Below are positions 10,363-21,625 of a stretch of DNA of 64,000 nt, in pieces. The notes below the pieces were generated by a model. The model ran no database searches and was not told where the DNA came from. It saw only the letters and a program-made list of their open reading frames with translations. The stretch lies in NCBI GenBank assembly GCA_037903355.1, contig JBAJFE010000014.1, forward strand, positions 5,022,001 to 5,086,000, written 5' to 3'. The DNA is from Trichuris trichiura (taxonomy: Eukaryota > Nematoda > Enoplea > Trichinellida > Trichuridae). How positions within the stretch are numbered: position 1 is the stretch's first letter; the number at the start of each line of letters is the position of its first letter. Made by a program: the position numbers and the translations under genes.

Positions 10363-13155
10363 CTGGACGGCGGCGGCTGCTGCTTAGTGAGATGACATGC
10401 CGATGTCTCCAGTAAGATTGGCTGTAAAATATGATCTCAGCGTTGTGTTATTATTAACGCGGGGGAAAGTGTTTGCTGTTCATACTTATTGCATTGCCAA
10501 CTACTGACGATAACGGAATAACTTATTTGGTTGCAATCTTTACAGGCCAGCTTTTCTATGCTTTTGCTAAATGTTAAAATGTTAAAATTCATTATTAATT
10601 AAAAACGTTTTGCTCAATACAGTTTCTAATCTAAGTGCATCTTGTACCATTCAGAAAGGGAAGTTATATATCCCAGGTAATGCGAACTTAACACACTATT
10701 GCTAAAGATAATGGGTTCTGGGACATGGGATTGTTAACGTCTGGAACAACAACTGATCATTAACAGCAATGTATTAACGTTCTTGCGAATTAGCTTCTGA
10801 GTTTTCCAAAACATTTCACGAACAATTGTTAAACTATGTTACGCGTAGTGCCATTTGTAGGGAACGCCGCGTATACTGTTTCTACAGCAGTCTGATTTTC
10901 AAACATCAGAAGGGGGTAATGTTTGAGATCTTGTATTTTTGCATTTCCGTTTATATTTGCTGTCTTCAGCGCTCAAACTATCATTTTTTGCATGCTGAGG
11001 CAGAAAAATATTTGTTAACTTGACAGGATTCATCAGCAAATATCTTTCAGTAGCTTTCTTTTGAATCGCTTAGGGTAGCAAAGTAAAAAGAGCTTGCTTA
11101 CTGCCCGTCATAGAAGCAGTTGTGACTTGTCAGAAGAAAAGAGTTATTTTCTCCAGTATAGGGCAGTAAGGTGGCCATGCATTCAATGCCATCCACTCGG
11201 TTGTCGTCTATTAACATTACTGACTTCAGCGATTTATCATCGCCGCAGGAAATGTCGTGTAAATTCTAAATAACCAACAGTGAGAGGTTTAAAGTGAAAA
11301 ACAGCTCTGAGTTTAGGAATGCTAATGTGATCTTGTAGCAGAGAACCTGCGTCAGGAACGAAGGTTTCGATTCACTGAACTATTTGCTCCGGTACGATGT
11401 TACGATGCGAGTATACGATGAAGGAAAGAGTTTTTGTCGAGAAAAACAGTTCCTCCTTATATAAGGCATAATGTTTCCATTAGCGAGGTCCCTGAGTTCA
11501 CTTTGACGCAACCTTATAGTCGGTTCACGTCTGAGGGACCACATGCAGCAGTCAGTCTCGCCCCAGACGCCGGTCATTGCACTCACTCAGACGCGAACAT
11601 GATTGGGTCTTACTCGTATGACCTTTCAGGGCGGTCTTCAGGCTGAGCGTCCTCGCTTTATGCTCTGCGGGATTTTCATCCCCTCACTGGCACTGCCGTA
11701 AATTTTAAAGCAAGTAACTGCTTCCTTCGAACTTTTCTGATATAATGCCGTTTTCTTTAATGAAGTAGGAAAGGGTAAAGCTCTTGTGTTTCATTTGCTT
11801 CTAAGTGAACCAGCTTGTGATGGCGGTGGCGTCGGTTCCATCAGTTTGTTTGTTCACGCACACAAGAGACAAGGGCCAAGTACGGTAGAGATAAAGTGCT
11901 AACAGATATTCTCTAAATCGCGACATTGCTCACAGTCGACGGCAATGAGTTACGTTATGATCATAGCGGAAATATCTTCTCTTACTGCGGGAGGTTAATG
12001 CTTTAGCGAGTTTGCTTAGAATTTTGTTTGGCATTTAGCAATCTTCCTTTCTCGACAGTTAGAATCAAACCTAAAATATTACTGATGCGAAAGCTTTGTT
12101 TTCATTGCTGAGTAATCACGCTACATTTTAGGTTCTTTTTGCAATTCTGGAAAGTTTCATTTCTTTCCCGTTTTGTAAAGACTTTTGCCTTGTTAAAGAT
12201 ATGTTTATTAGGACTCACTAAAGTTTCACCCATCTTCACTCGAAGGCTCCTCCGTAATCGCTTCCAACTTCAACCGAAATAACGTTCAGTGCAGGTGATT
12301 GAATCATCTTATTTTTGATGATTAGAAATGGACAACCTTAGAAGCTTCAAATACGCGTAACTGCTAATAAAACATCCGCGTTCTATAGGCTGAACCCATT
12401 GAGAGACGAAAGAAATGTAGCATCAAGACTATGTGAATATGAATCTTGATAGGATTCGAGCATACCCGTTGTAGCATTCGTTACCCTTAGGAGACTGAGT
12501 GGGCTTAGAGCTTGCACCGAAGCGGATAGAGAAGCGACAAAAACAGACTAGCATTGTAAAAGCCTAATTGTATTAATGCACTGATGTGTACGCAGAAATA
12601 ATTTCTTGCAGATTTCATTTAATTAATGGCGTGGTTTGATGTTCTACACGTTGTTCTCTAGCTCGCTAGAATTCTTTTAATTACCGGTTTTGAGTTTAAG
12701 AAATACAGTATTTCGTCATCAGTAGCCTGCATTTGATTGTGTAGCGTTGCTTCTGAAACATTTAAGTCACCGGTTAATAATAACAATGCTTCGCCCTCTG
12801 AACAGGGCTTTGCTGTAGAACAGACTGTTGGTTTATAAGACTGATACAACCTTAAACAGACAACTTCACTCACGACCTTCATCGTGCTGTTTCTATAAAA
12901 AACGTTAATTATTAATGCTAGTGCTAATATACATGATGTGACGAGCTTCTGAAAAGACGGTTTTTAAAGTTGCTTCTGTGCTAGGATGACTGCTCTTAAG
13001 AAAAATGTTATTTTATAAGTTACGTCGTTTGTTGACAAAAAAAGATTTTCAGAGCTCCTAACAAACAGATTAATATCGTCAATAATTTCTGAAAAAATAC
13101 TTGCGCACTCGATAGGAAAAGTTATGCTCAGGCTCAGAAAGGTCTTTACAAAAAA
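10363..13155. other. no gene recognised; may hold 5' exons of the protease-like gene
   Basis: The upstream exons of the minus-strand protease-like gene should lie here, but I found no T-A-A-H-C motif. A minus-strand open frame at 12658-12882 looks protein-like and ends near a possible GTAATT donor, yet matches no family I know. Confidence 0.35.
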
Positions 13156-13157
13156 TA

Positions 13158-13413
13158 CTGTGTTTCCCTATAATAAGGCCTGGTCTTATATTTATTTTTC
13201 CTTCAAAAAACATAGCAGAGGTGTCTTATATTTTCGGGTACCACACTCTACACTTGTTCAATTATTTGTATGCAGAAGCCCATATGAAGCGTGAATAAGA
13301 AAAAATATCGCAGTGGGGCTTATTTTCAAGGCAGTGCTTATACTAAAGAGAATCCTAAAAGTAATGCTAGGGCGTATTTTCAGGGGCGAAATCTTATTAT
13401 AAGAGAAACGCGG
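13158..13413. mobile_element. Tc1/mariner-type MITE flanked by TA
   Basis: Inverted ends (CTGTGTTTCCCTATAATAAG; the right end reads CTTATTATAAGAGAAACGCGG) are flanked by TA dinucleotides at 13156-13157 and 13414-13415. The interior repeats phrases such as GGTCTTATATTTATTTTTC and GGGCTTATTTTCAAGG, a pattern common in non-autonomous Tc1/mariner elements of many animals. It encodes no transposase. Confidence 0.75.
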
Positions 13414-13415
13414 TA

Positions 13416-14410
13416 ACGACCTGTGTAGTTAATCAGTAGCTTAGCGTAATTTATGCAGTAAGTAACAAACCGGACAGTCTCCGTTAGAATTCACTTATCA
13501 AACTACTGCCATACTGTCTGCACGTTTAGCGGATAGCTTCCTTCTGTTTACTCAACTTGGTAGGTATCGAATCAAGATATTATTTCCTACCTCATGCTTC
13601 TTAGATCCGAAGGCACTCGTTATAAGTGTGAGCATCAGCAAGGACCTCTTCATGTTGAAATACTAAATGAGTTTCTCACTGCTGTGTGCACCTACATTTA
13701 TACCCTCCGTTCACGTATGTTTCTCTTCCTACGTTATTGCACCTGTAATATGCAAATACGGAAAATCAAGCGATTCCAATACGTTCTGAATCTCGTTTAC
13801 GAATCCTGATTCTTGCTGATTTATGTTATGGAATTAGTTAGCAACCATCACAGATAAACGGTTTCAGTGATAGTGGCACAGCCATGGTGGCATAGCCAAC
13901 CTGCGCTTAAGCCAACTTATGATTCGTACGTGTTGAGGGCGTTTCTCATAGTTGAGTGAATAACTATGCAATGTAAGCCCTGCTCAAAATTCTTTCTCAG
14001 AGCCAGAAAAAGCTTGAAAAGAGTGTTCTATTAATATTTGGCGACTGAGAAGATCAAACAACGCTGAGCTTTCGGTAACTAATTTTATCGTTAGTGTTGA
14101 AAGATAAAGGCTCAGTTGGATTGTCGTTTATATAGCATGACGTCCTGTCGGGTGGTTGTTCTGTCTGCTAAAGTTGACCCAGCATTATCGACAAACCAAC
14201 ATCGTGCCTGACGAATGAGGTCCGTCCAAATCTTATTAACCGACAAACCATTGCTGCTGCACAAAAAGAGGTTGCCTTGCATGAGCAGAGTTTCTTTCGT
14301 TTTTCAATACACGAAATGGCTTTCTTTACATAACCTAGCCGCGACTATTTCCCCTGATAGGCTGCTATAACAATTACAGTTACTGATTCTCTGAGCAACC
14401 TGCCCTTGAA
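13416..14410. other. no gene recognised
   Basis: No coherent exon, element end or RNA gene is visible. The single 71-codon frame at 13594-13809 has no motif. Confidence 0.45.
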
Positions 14411-14419
14411 TTCCATAGT

Positions 14420-15341
14420 TTTTGACTTCTGGGTTCTTTCTCTCCTTTTTGTTTGCGGCCTGTGTCGTATCTTCCATCATCTCCGGCGTTCTTGTACCAT
14501 ATCATGCTCTTGAGATGCTCCTTGAATGTCTCAAGCAGCGTCCGACCCGTTTCTCTGATGTACGCCGCAAAGCAGTTACAAGTTTATGTGCAGACGCAGT
14601 CCTGACAAAGCTCATAAGGCGTCCCACGGACGTAATCTTTGAGAATCAGGCGCAGACTTGCTGTGTGGCATGAAAAGCACTTTAAAATTTCATTCTCAGT
14701 CTGTTTCTGATTTTGGCACCTAAGCCTTGATACTAAAGCAGAACCAGAATTCAGAGAGAAGCGATGGTATGTAGTAACTGTTAAGCAGCGCCCTCTGATT
14801 TTACCAGGTGCCTGTTTGGAAGGCTGAACGGATCAGGTTTTTGGGTAGCCATTGTGATGTAATATCCTTTCGATGTGCGTAAACTCATTATTGTAGTATT
14901 AGTCGTCACGAAGATTGACGACCTGATCGTGATTGGTTACTGATCAGAAAGGCAACTTCTACCAGTTTTTCTATGACAAATTTTGAGGGAAGAACAGCAA
15001 TATTGGATCACCTTGCGTCTGCCTGGCAGAATGTGATTTCAGCGTCGAATCAGTTTTCTTCTTTCATGCAACAGCTTACCAGCTGGGCGACCTTGTGAAG
15101 ACTAAGGTTGATCCTGCTAGCTCTAGGTTACAATCCACTTTCAGGATTGTAAAGATCGAGCCAATTCCTTCTCTGTAGGTACGCCGACGAAGAGGCCTTT
15201 GGTGCTATAATCAACCAAAACATTGCTTGCTTCTATGTTGACATCCCTTAGGTTACATCGAAAGCTGTCTCGAACTCTTGACTTAAATTTAATTACATTT
15301 CTGCTTTCGTGGCTGTAATAGTTTTGAGGGGAATATAACAA
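14420..15341 (-). pseudogene. Penelope-like element relic (RT and GIY-YIG parts)
   Basis: Read on the minus strand, 15141-15341 encodes LRDVNIEASNVLVDYSTKGL, resembling reverse transcriptase motif A of PLEs (I-E-x-S-D-V-L-V-S-Y-D-V-K-D-L-F), with the catalytic Asp changed. About 600 bases further along, 14480-14640 encodes AAYIRETGRTLLETFKEHL, the YIG end of a GIY-YIG endonuclease. RT followed by GIY-YIG is the domain order of Penelope-like elements. Stops and frame changes lie between them and the YVDD box is not visible, so this copy is dead. A real gene with this order is unlikely. Confidence 0.65.
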
Positions 15342-17090
15342 TGGACGGAGTAAGGTTGTTCATACCGGACACGAGAAGTTTGAAAGTGGCGCTTATCTTG
15401 TGAAGGCAGTAGCACTCTGCGCATTTCATGTTATTACTGTACTTGGTACGAGTCATCATCTCAAGCTATACCTTTTTGTTGTCTTCAACGAAAATGTTGC
15501 CTCTCTCAAAAAGAGCTGCCTGTGCAATATCTGACCGATTGCGTCGATTAGCTGGTATGAATCAGCAGCAAGCATATTACCTTGTAACCAAGAGCAAAAT
15601 CAGATGCATAATATCCCATACCAGGAGTGGGCATTTGCTGGATGAGTGAAAAATAAATTCACCTGTTTGAAGATAAGCAAAAGCAGCTTCTTGAATTTGT
15701 CCTACCGGAAAACTGGGACCAGTTGTTATGCCATCCGCTATGAATCACTTTTACATTCCTTTAACTGATTCTATTATGCAACTATTCAATGCATTAAGAA
15801 AATAGTAACTTGATTGATCCAATCAATAAGCTAAAATATGTTCACTGCACGTTGCTATTTACACTGACTGAGCACGTCACTGAATTTTTTTTATTAAAAA
15901 GAATTTGCGAACTAGAAAGTGGTAGGAGGTCCTGCGTAAGCGTGTGTTTACCATTCCCGACGTCTAACCGCTACGTGATGTATACTCCTCTTTACACCAG
16001 TCGCAGCAACTGCATTACGTCTTCGTTGCCCAATCAGTTAGTTTCACATGCCCCTGACCTCTTGGAGAATATGAGATCTCGAAATTCATTATTTTTGAAG
16101 TCATTATCGTTTGCGTTAGGTATTACCTGTCTGAAGTTTGGGATGACTGTAAATCCCGTGAAAATGTGAATAAACAATCAAATCATCGCTATCCTAGCGA
16201 AAGAACTTCAATAGTTTGTGCAACATTTGTTCAGTAGAATGACTTTAGTTTCCTCATACTTCGAGCAGCTATCCTGCTTAGAGAATCTGAGAAATCATGC
16301 TTGTAAATTTCGTTTGCAAACAAGACTAAAAGTTAACTCAAAAGCAATAATAACTGCTTTATTTAATCACAAAAGTTTGAAGTGCTGCTGTTCTAATATT
16401 AAGTCACTTCAAGGAACAAGAGAGACTTTAGCAAGTTATATTGTTCTGTGCAATGAAATGCAAACTAAGAATCGCATATAATGTTCACCAGGAATTCTCG
16501 GCTGGAGGTAGGACAATGTTAAAAACGGAGTAATGATTATTTTTCAGCTGAGCATATACCCTGTGGCCTTTGAACTTTGCCATAGCTTTACCTTGTATAT
16601 GAAAGGAAAACTGCAAGTGGTTTCTCTGAATTAGTAGCTATTCGAATTTTCTAGACAGGAAAAATTTGCCTTTTCATATGCATAATGAGTAATAACATTG
16701 GACATAAGGATTTCTTAATTTGATTTATTAGTCTTTATGAGTAATGAACGAATGAAAGCACGTGTTTTTCAAACGTTGTTCTAGCCCTGAACTACTGGAG
16801 AAAGCAGTGGCTTGATTTCTGACTCCAATAAATCCTGGAAAATCGTTAAGCGGCATGATTCATTAAAACTGATCTGCTGGTGATTATTTTTCCGTAGCTA
16901 GTTTTTCTTTACTTTTTGCAGTGAAAGAACCCATTCTAAACGCAACGATTAATGTGCAAAAAAATTTTTTGGCGTTGCTTTCAGGTCTACACATGATCTG
17001 TCACCAGCGCCACGTTGCCACTGATCGGCAGGTCTTATTGTTCGCGAGCTCCTTCATCGACCGACTCTAGCAGGGATATCAGCTGTCAGC
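15342..17090. other. no gene recognised
   Basis: Two plus-strand frames (15810-16169 and 16218-16481) are open but have no motif or splice context. Nothing else is supported. Confidence 0.4.
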
Positions 17091-17097
17091 TCTAACC

Positions 17098-17196
17098 ATG
17101 AGTCATCGTACTTCCATCCAGCCTCGTCGTTCAGGCAGTAGAGCGAACGTCCATTCTACGGACCACCGCAGTGACACTATAGCAGAATTGGAAATT
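17098..17196 (+). CDS. candidate first coding exon, possibly of the FEV-like gene
   Basis: ATG at 17098 opens 33 codons beginning MSHRTSIQPRRSGSRANVH and ending ELEI at a good donor (GTAAGA), phase 0. The next plus-strand exon with protein character is that of the FEV-like gene. It can be entered in phase 0 with an acceptor ending AATTAAG at 21652, an ending like that of the PSMA7 mini-intron (TTTAAG). If joined, the FEV-like protein would be 316 residues. The 4.5-kb intron and the unremarkable sequence leave this uncertain. It could belong to another gene or be chance. Confidence 0.35.
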
Positions 17197-18595
17197 GTAA
17201 GACCTTCCCAGTGAGTGCTAACGTCATGCTGTTGATGGGTCGTGGTTGGACTTGAAAGCTTTGAAAATTTTTTTTGACGTTAAACGTGCTGAGAACGAAT
17301 TCCTTCACCACAAAAAAGAATGACGAATTTATCCTATACCCGTGACGAACTGAGGATCAAAACTCCATGGCTACTTACTCCAATTTAATAGTGTCTTACA
17401 TTTCTAGGAATATGCTGGTTTTACAATTTCGATGGCTGTAGCTTAGCCATGCGGTACACCATTTTTGGGAGAAAAAATACTTGAACTTTCAAATATAATT
17501 GCTCAGACCTGATGTGGCACATATCTCTCACGAAATTTACTCCACTATAAATTCCTGCTTGATGCAGCTGTCCTAATTTTCACAGCAAATGAAATAACAG
17601 TATTGCCTTGGCGTTATTAGTTCTTTTGAATGAAAAGTCCAATGAGCCGTAATCTACGTAGTTAGACGCATTATTGACTCATAACGCTTAAGTGGTCAGA
17701 ATTAAATTCAAGTCGAGCGAGCAAGCAGGTAGAATACCAATGGCATCAACATATTCCTGTGATCGTTTCACGTGCATGGTGTTGCCAGTATTTGAAGAGT
17801 TGAACTCTATGAAAATATTGTAGAGGTAAACCATTATTTTCCATCAAGTTTCATTCAAAAATTTTAGATTATAATGAATTTAAATTTGAAATTTCAGCTT
17901 GATTTTATCGACAGACAATAGTAGTAGTATGAGTTCTAACGTCCGGTGCAACGGTGGATCGTTACAACTGTCTAGACACGCGATCTGGGACATGTACCCC
18001 TGTTGAAATGAGTTCAATGTTCAGCATACAAAAATTCATTAAATTTTTCGAAATCTGCATTGTTCCATCGCGAAAACTGAATAAACTTTTTGCCTGTGTT
18101 CTGGAAAGTGGGAAAGAACAAAGAGCATGTAAAATCTAATTTAACGAGATGGAAGAAGTACGTTACAATAGTTTTATGAACTAGAGTCTCTGCCCTTTCA
18201 CAAAGACGCCAAAATATAAATTTGCAAAATTGCTTTTGAATTGTTATTATAATCGCTGCTTCATTGTCACTTAGAAAAAGAATTAGAAGCTCAGACTGGT
18301 AAACAACGCATGAAGGTATGGACAGGTGTCAGCCATGTACTAGGCCGTACAGAAATGTGTACCGAAGGAGCCAGCCTCCTCACAATGCCGTTTCGTTTTG
18401 AACGTTCCATTGTAACTCGTAACCAACCTAAGTCGAGACACGTATCAATGCATCTAATATCGAGTTAGGCAACAGAGCTTCCACCGTGGAAACCTTCTCA
18501 TCGTAGCCTTTCAGAACCACTTTAGTTGCATATAAACTGTCGTGCATTAAGCAGATCGCTCGTTATTATTGTTATTTCCAATTAAGCCCGTTCCC

Positions 18596-18761
18596 ATGAC
18601 CCATAACAACAAGCGTCACCTGGTCGAAGCATAATTATGGACAAGGTCCAGGGGCGATATGAAAGGATGACGCGGGAGGAGAAAGATTGTTCTTGCTTTG
18701 ATGGAACATTAGACACAGTGCCGTTATTGAAGTAAATCACATCTCTCAATGGACTTAAGAT
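18596..18761 (+). repeat. 5' LTR
   Basis: Direct-repeat partner of 19922-20087, with the primer-binding-like TGGCG directly after it. The TATA box is mutated in this copy (GATATGAAAGG). Confidence 0.8.
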
Positions 18762-18839
18762 TGGCGAAAAGTCTCCTGAACTGATGCGTGTTAACCGAGC
18801 CCTAGAGGACTTTCAGCGGAAGTAGCTTGGGTAGCAGTA

Positions 18840-19426
18840 ATGACAAGGGCGTATAATGGTTCTTTGGAAGCTTTTGACGTAAGTTCAGGAATTGATGGCT
18901 GTGAAAACTGGATCGAACGGTTTGGATTCTGCGCAGAGGTGAATAGCGTGCCTCAAGCGCGCCTGCGTAGCTGTTCGCCTACTGCGGACCAGCACTGTAT
19001 AGTCTGGTAAAGGAGGCGGTGGCTCCTGAGAAACCGGATACAAAGTCGTTGGACGAAATAGTGGAAGCTGTTCGTGAAAGATTTGATCCAATTCCCGGAG
19101 TGTACCCAGCCAGAGCTGAATTTTACAATAGGAAACAGCTTCCAGGGGGATCAGTGGCAACGTTCATGTCAAACCTACGACGTCTTGCGCAACGGTGCCA
19201 GTTTGAAGCAGCACTGACCGCTGCGGAGCGAATAGACTTGCAGGTGCAAGATCAATTCTTGATCGGAATATCAGACGTCGAAACAAAACATGGACACACC
19301 TACACCTCAAGCAACGTCCCTGGGAGGATCAGGCAGACCCAACAACAGCCCCATCGAGAGAAGAAGCTGAAAGAGACAGGAAGAAAGAGCGATGCAAAGC
19401 TTAAGTCGACCCCATTATTTAGATGA
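18840..19426 (+). pseudogene. Ty3/gypsy-type gag, frameshifted
   Basis: From ATG at 18840 the reading begins MTRAYNGSLEAFDVSSGIDG and includes CENWIERFGF, then hits a TAG-type break near 19005 (IVW followed by a stop). A second frame continues with LVKEAVAPEKPDTKSLDEI, later FYNRKQLPGGSV and FMSNLRRLAQRC, the classic capsid helices of Ty3/gypsy gag. A single frameshift near 18990-19010 therefore separates the halves. No CCHC knuckle follows before the stop at 19426. It is a relic in a non-autonomous element. Confidence 0.75.
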
Positions 19427-19921
19427 CTACGTCACCTTTTACATCACAAATCGACGCTCTACATGGTGCGCCCAAAACATGATTAGAAAACCCAGACTTG
19501 GACAAATACCAGACTTGAACAAACTGCCCTCGCCCTAATATCGGCAAGTCAACCTACTTTGACACGACGCTCCACGAAACCTCGACCGACCATCCCATTG
19601 CGCGTTGTGCCTCCACCAAGGACAGTTTCTAAGGCAGTTGCTCTGAGGCTGATCCAGCCATGTGTGTGCAGCCTCGACAGGTCAAGGTTCGACCTAACAG
19701 GCCGCACACATGGCCTGGAAAAGTGGAGGAGCTGCTCCTGAAAAAACTCGGTTGGAAGGCAACTCCTGTGTGCGCTGACAGCGGCTCCAGAATGAGCCGA
19801 AAGCTTCGCCAAACTGTTGTTTGGTTTTATGCCTTTAACGGGATTAAAAAGTTTTTCGCTTATTTGACTCGTTTTGTTGGCAAATACGAACGGGAAAAAT
19901 CCATGTACATCTTTTGTTCCT

Positions 19922-20087
19922 ATGACCCATAAGAACAAGCGTCACCTGGTCGAAGGATGATTATGGACAAGGTCCAGGGGCGATATAAAAGGACGACGCG
20001 GGGGGAGAAGGATCGTTCTTGCTCTGACTGAACGTTAGACACAGTGTCGTTATAGAAGTAAATCACATCTCTCAACGGACTTAACAT
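19922..20087 (+). repeat. 3' LTR
   Basis: Direct-repeat partner of 18596-18761. It keeps the TATA-type box GATATAAAAGG and ends ACTTAACAT. Confidence 0.8.
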
Positions 20088-21625
20088 AGACCTAGGTATA
20101 TTGTCATTATAAGCTTAGCCTTAAGATGAATTTCGAAGTGGACGTTGTTGAACAAACTTCAGCCTAGGGTAAGGGAACGCCCTGATGCGACGGTTGCAAA
20201 GAAGCGTAACAGACGCATATTGAAAATTAGAACCTATCGAACATCAAAGAGTTTTGCAGCCAATCGAGTTTTGCGTTTGCTTTATCCAGCAGTTGGAGCA
20301 AACTGTTTCATATAAACTTGCTTTATATGAAAACAACTATTCTGGTGACCAGAACATAAAATGCTGTAAATGGAAACTACTCATGCGCATACATACATGA
20401 GAGCATGCTGACCAATACCAATGTTCGATACACTTAGCTAAAGTTTCTAAATGATAAAAGACTACCACGAAAGCTGGGTGAGCTTCTTTCCTACCTTAAC
20501 TGATTGTCAGCTGGAAGAAGGCATTTTGTTGACGACGGGCAGTGTACCAGGAATGGGTCGGTTTAGAAGGGCAACTGATTTTCTTTTATGTTTTTCTTCA
20601 TTTCGCAGTATATTTCTCTGAGAAGGTGAGATCGTCTTGGGTTCGTCTATCAGCATTCACTTCTTCAAGACATTCGTGCGGCATTGTTTAGTCTTCAGCT
20701 GGTTTTTTGTTGAAAACTTTCGTGTTACTTCAGGTAGAGTCTTCATCAGCTTTCTTCTGTCGTTTCTTCACCTGATCTTATCCTCGTTTGAAAATTCTTC
20801 ATTTTCATCTAGGTTTAGTTGTAGGTCGTTTCCAAACTCTAATATCTCGTTCCTAATAATATTTTAGCAAACGTAAAGTCTATTGAAATTTTCAAATGAG
20901 CTTATCTTTCCTTCCAAAAGCATTAGCAAAAGAAAAGCCAGTTTTATGGACTGAATAAAATTTTATCAACCGATCACTACGCAACCGGTATGCTCATACG
21001 AAAGACACATAGGAGCACAAGGCATAACGTCCAGAGTTCCGTTCCGATTTTATTCGCAGACTTTCAGAAAGAGCTTGTTGAGAAACCGCAAGCCCTATTC
21101 AAAAAAGTGAAAATGGGATCGACTGTCAGACTACCCTGGTAACTTCGTGTGACTGACTAAGTTGCAACTCTTCGCAGCATCGTGTAACATCATTATTGTA
21201 TAGCATGAGAAAAAGAACATAATACACAATTTGTACTGAATCTGCGGCGTTATCGAACTCTTCGTAGGACCCAACCTTTCACAAGTTAGAGGTCCCATAT
21301 ATGCTGCTTAGGCACGACTGTAATGCCATGAACGAATTGACATAGCCTTTGGCATAGCTGAACACTTATTTTGCAAACTTGTTGCATAGCTATATTGATC
21401 TAATCGCTCTGATTGGCTACAAAATTTGCAAACTGTTGTTCAGCGTCACAGATGATCGATTTAGCTTTCAAGCATTGTCTCAGGTTTGCTTGTCGGCCAT
21501 GGTATCTTGGCCATTGCATGCTAGCACCACAGTATGCAGATCGCTCATTTGATGAAATCACGCTTCTTGTGAAAGTGGACCTGCACGACGCGCACATTAA
21601 CATTGAAACTGATTAATGCAAACTT
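20088..21625. other. no gene recognised (presumed intron or upstream region of FEV-like gene)
   Basis: I see only short frames without motifs. The overlapping frames near 21400-21616 on both strands do not look coding. Confidence 0.4.

Larger units (their letters stand above)
18596..20087 (+). mobile_element. small internally deleted Ty3/gypsy-like LTR retrotransposon
   Basis: Two 166-bp direct repeats (18596-18761 and 19922-20087), about 90 percent identical by eye, bound the element. Each starts ATGACCCATAA. The left ends ACTTAAGAT and the right ACTTAACAT. TGGCGAAAAG follows the left repeat at once, as a tRNA primer-binding site would. The right repeat holds GCGATATAAAAGG, a TATA-type promoter (mutated to GATATGAAAGG in the left). 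Between them are gag sequence and an unassigned C-terminal stretch but no protease, reverse transcriptase or RNase H. It is therefore non-autonomous. No matching target duplication is seen. It lies in a presumed intron of the FEV-like gene. Confidence 0.8.

Noticed and set aside
12658..12882. Protein-like minus-strand frame starting MKVVSEVVCLRLYQ
   Set aside because: It could be an upstream exon of the protease-like gene, but no catalytic His motif or matching splice phase supports it.
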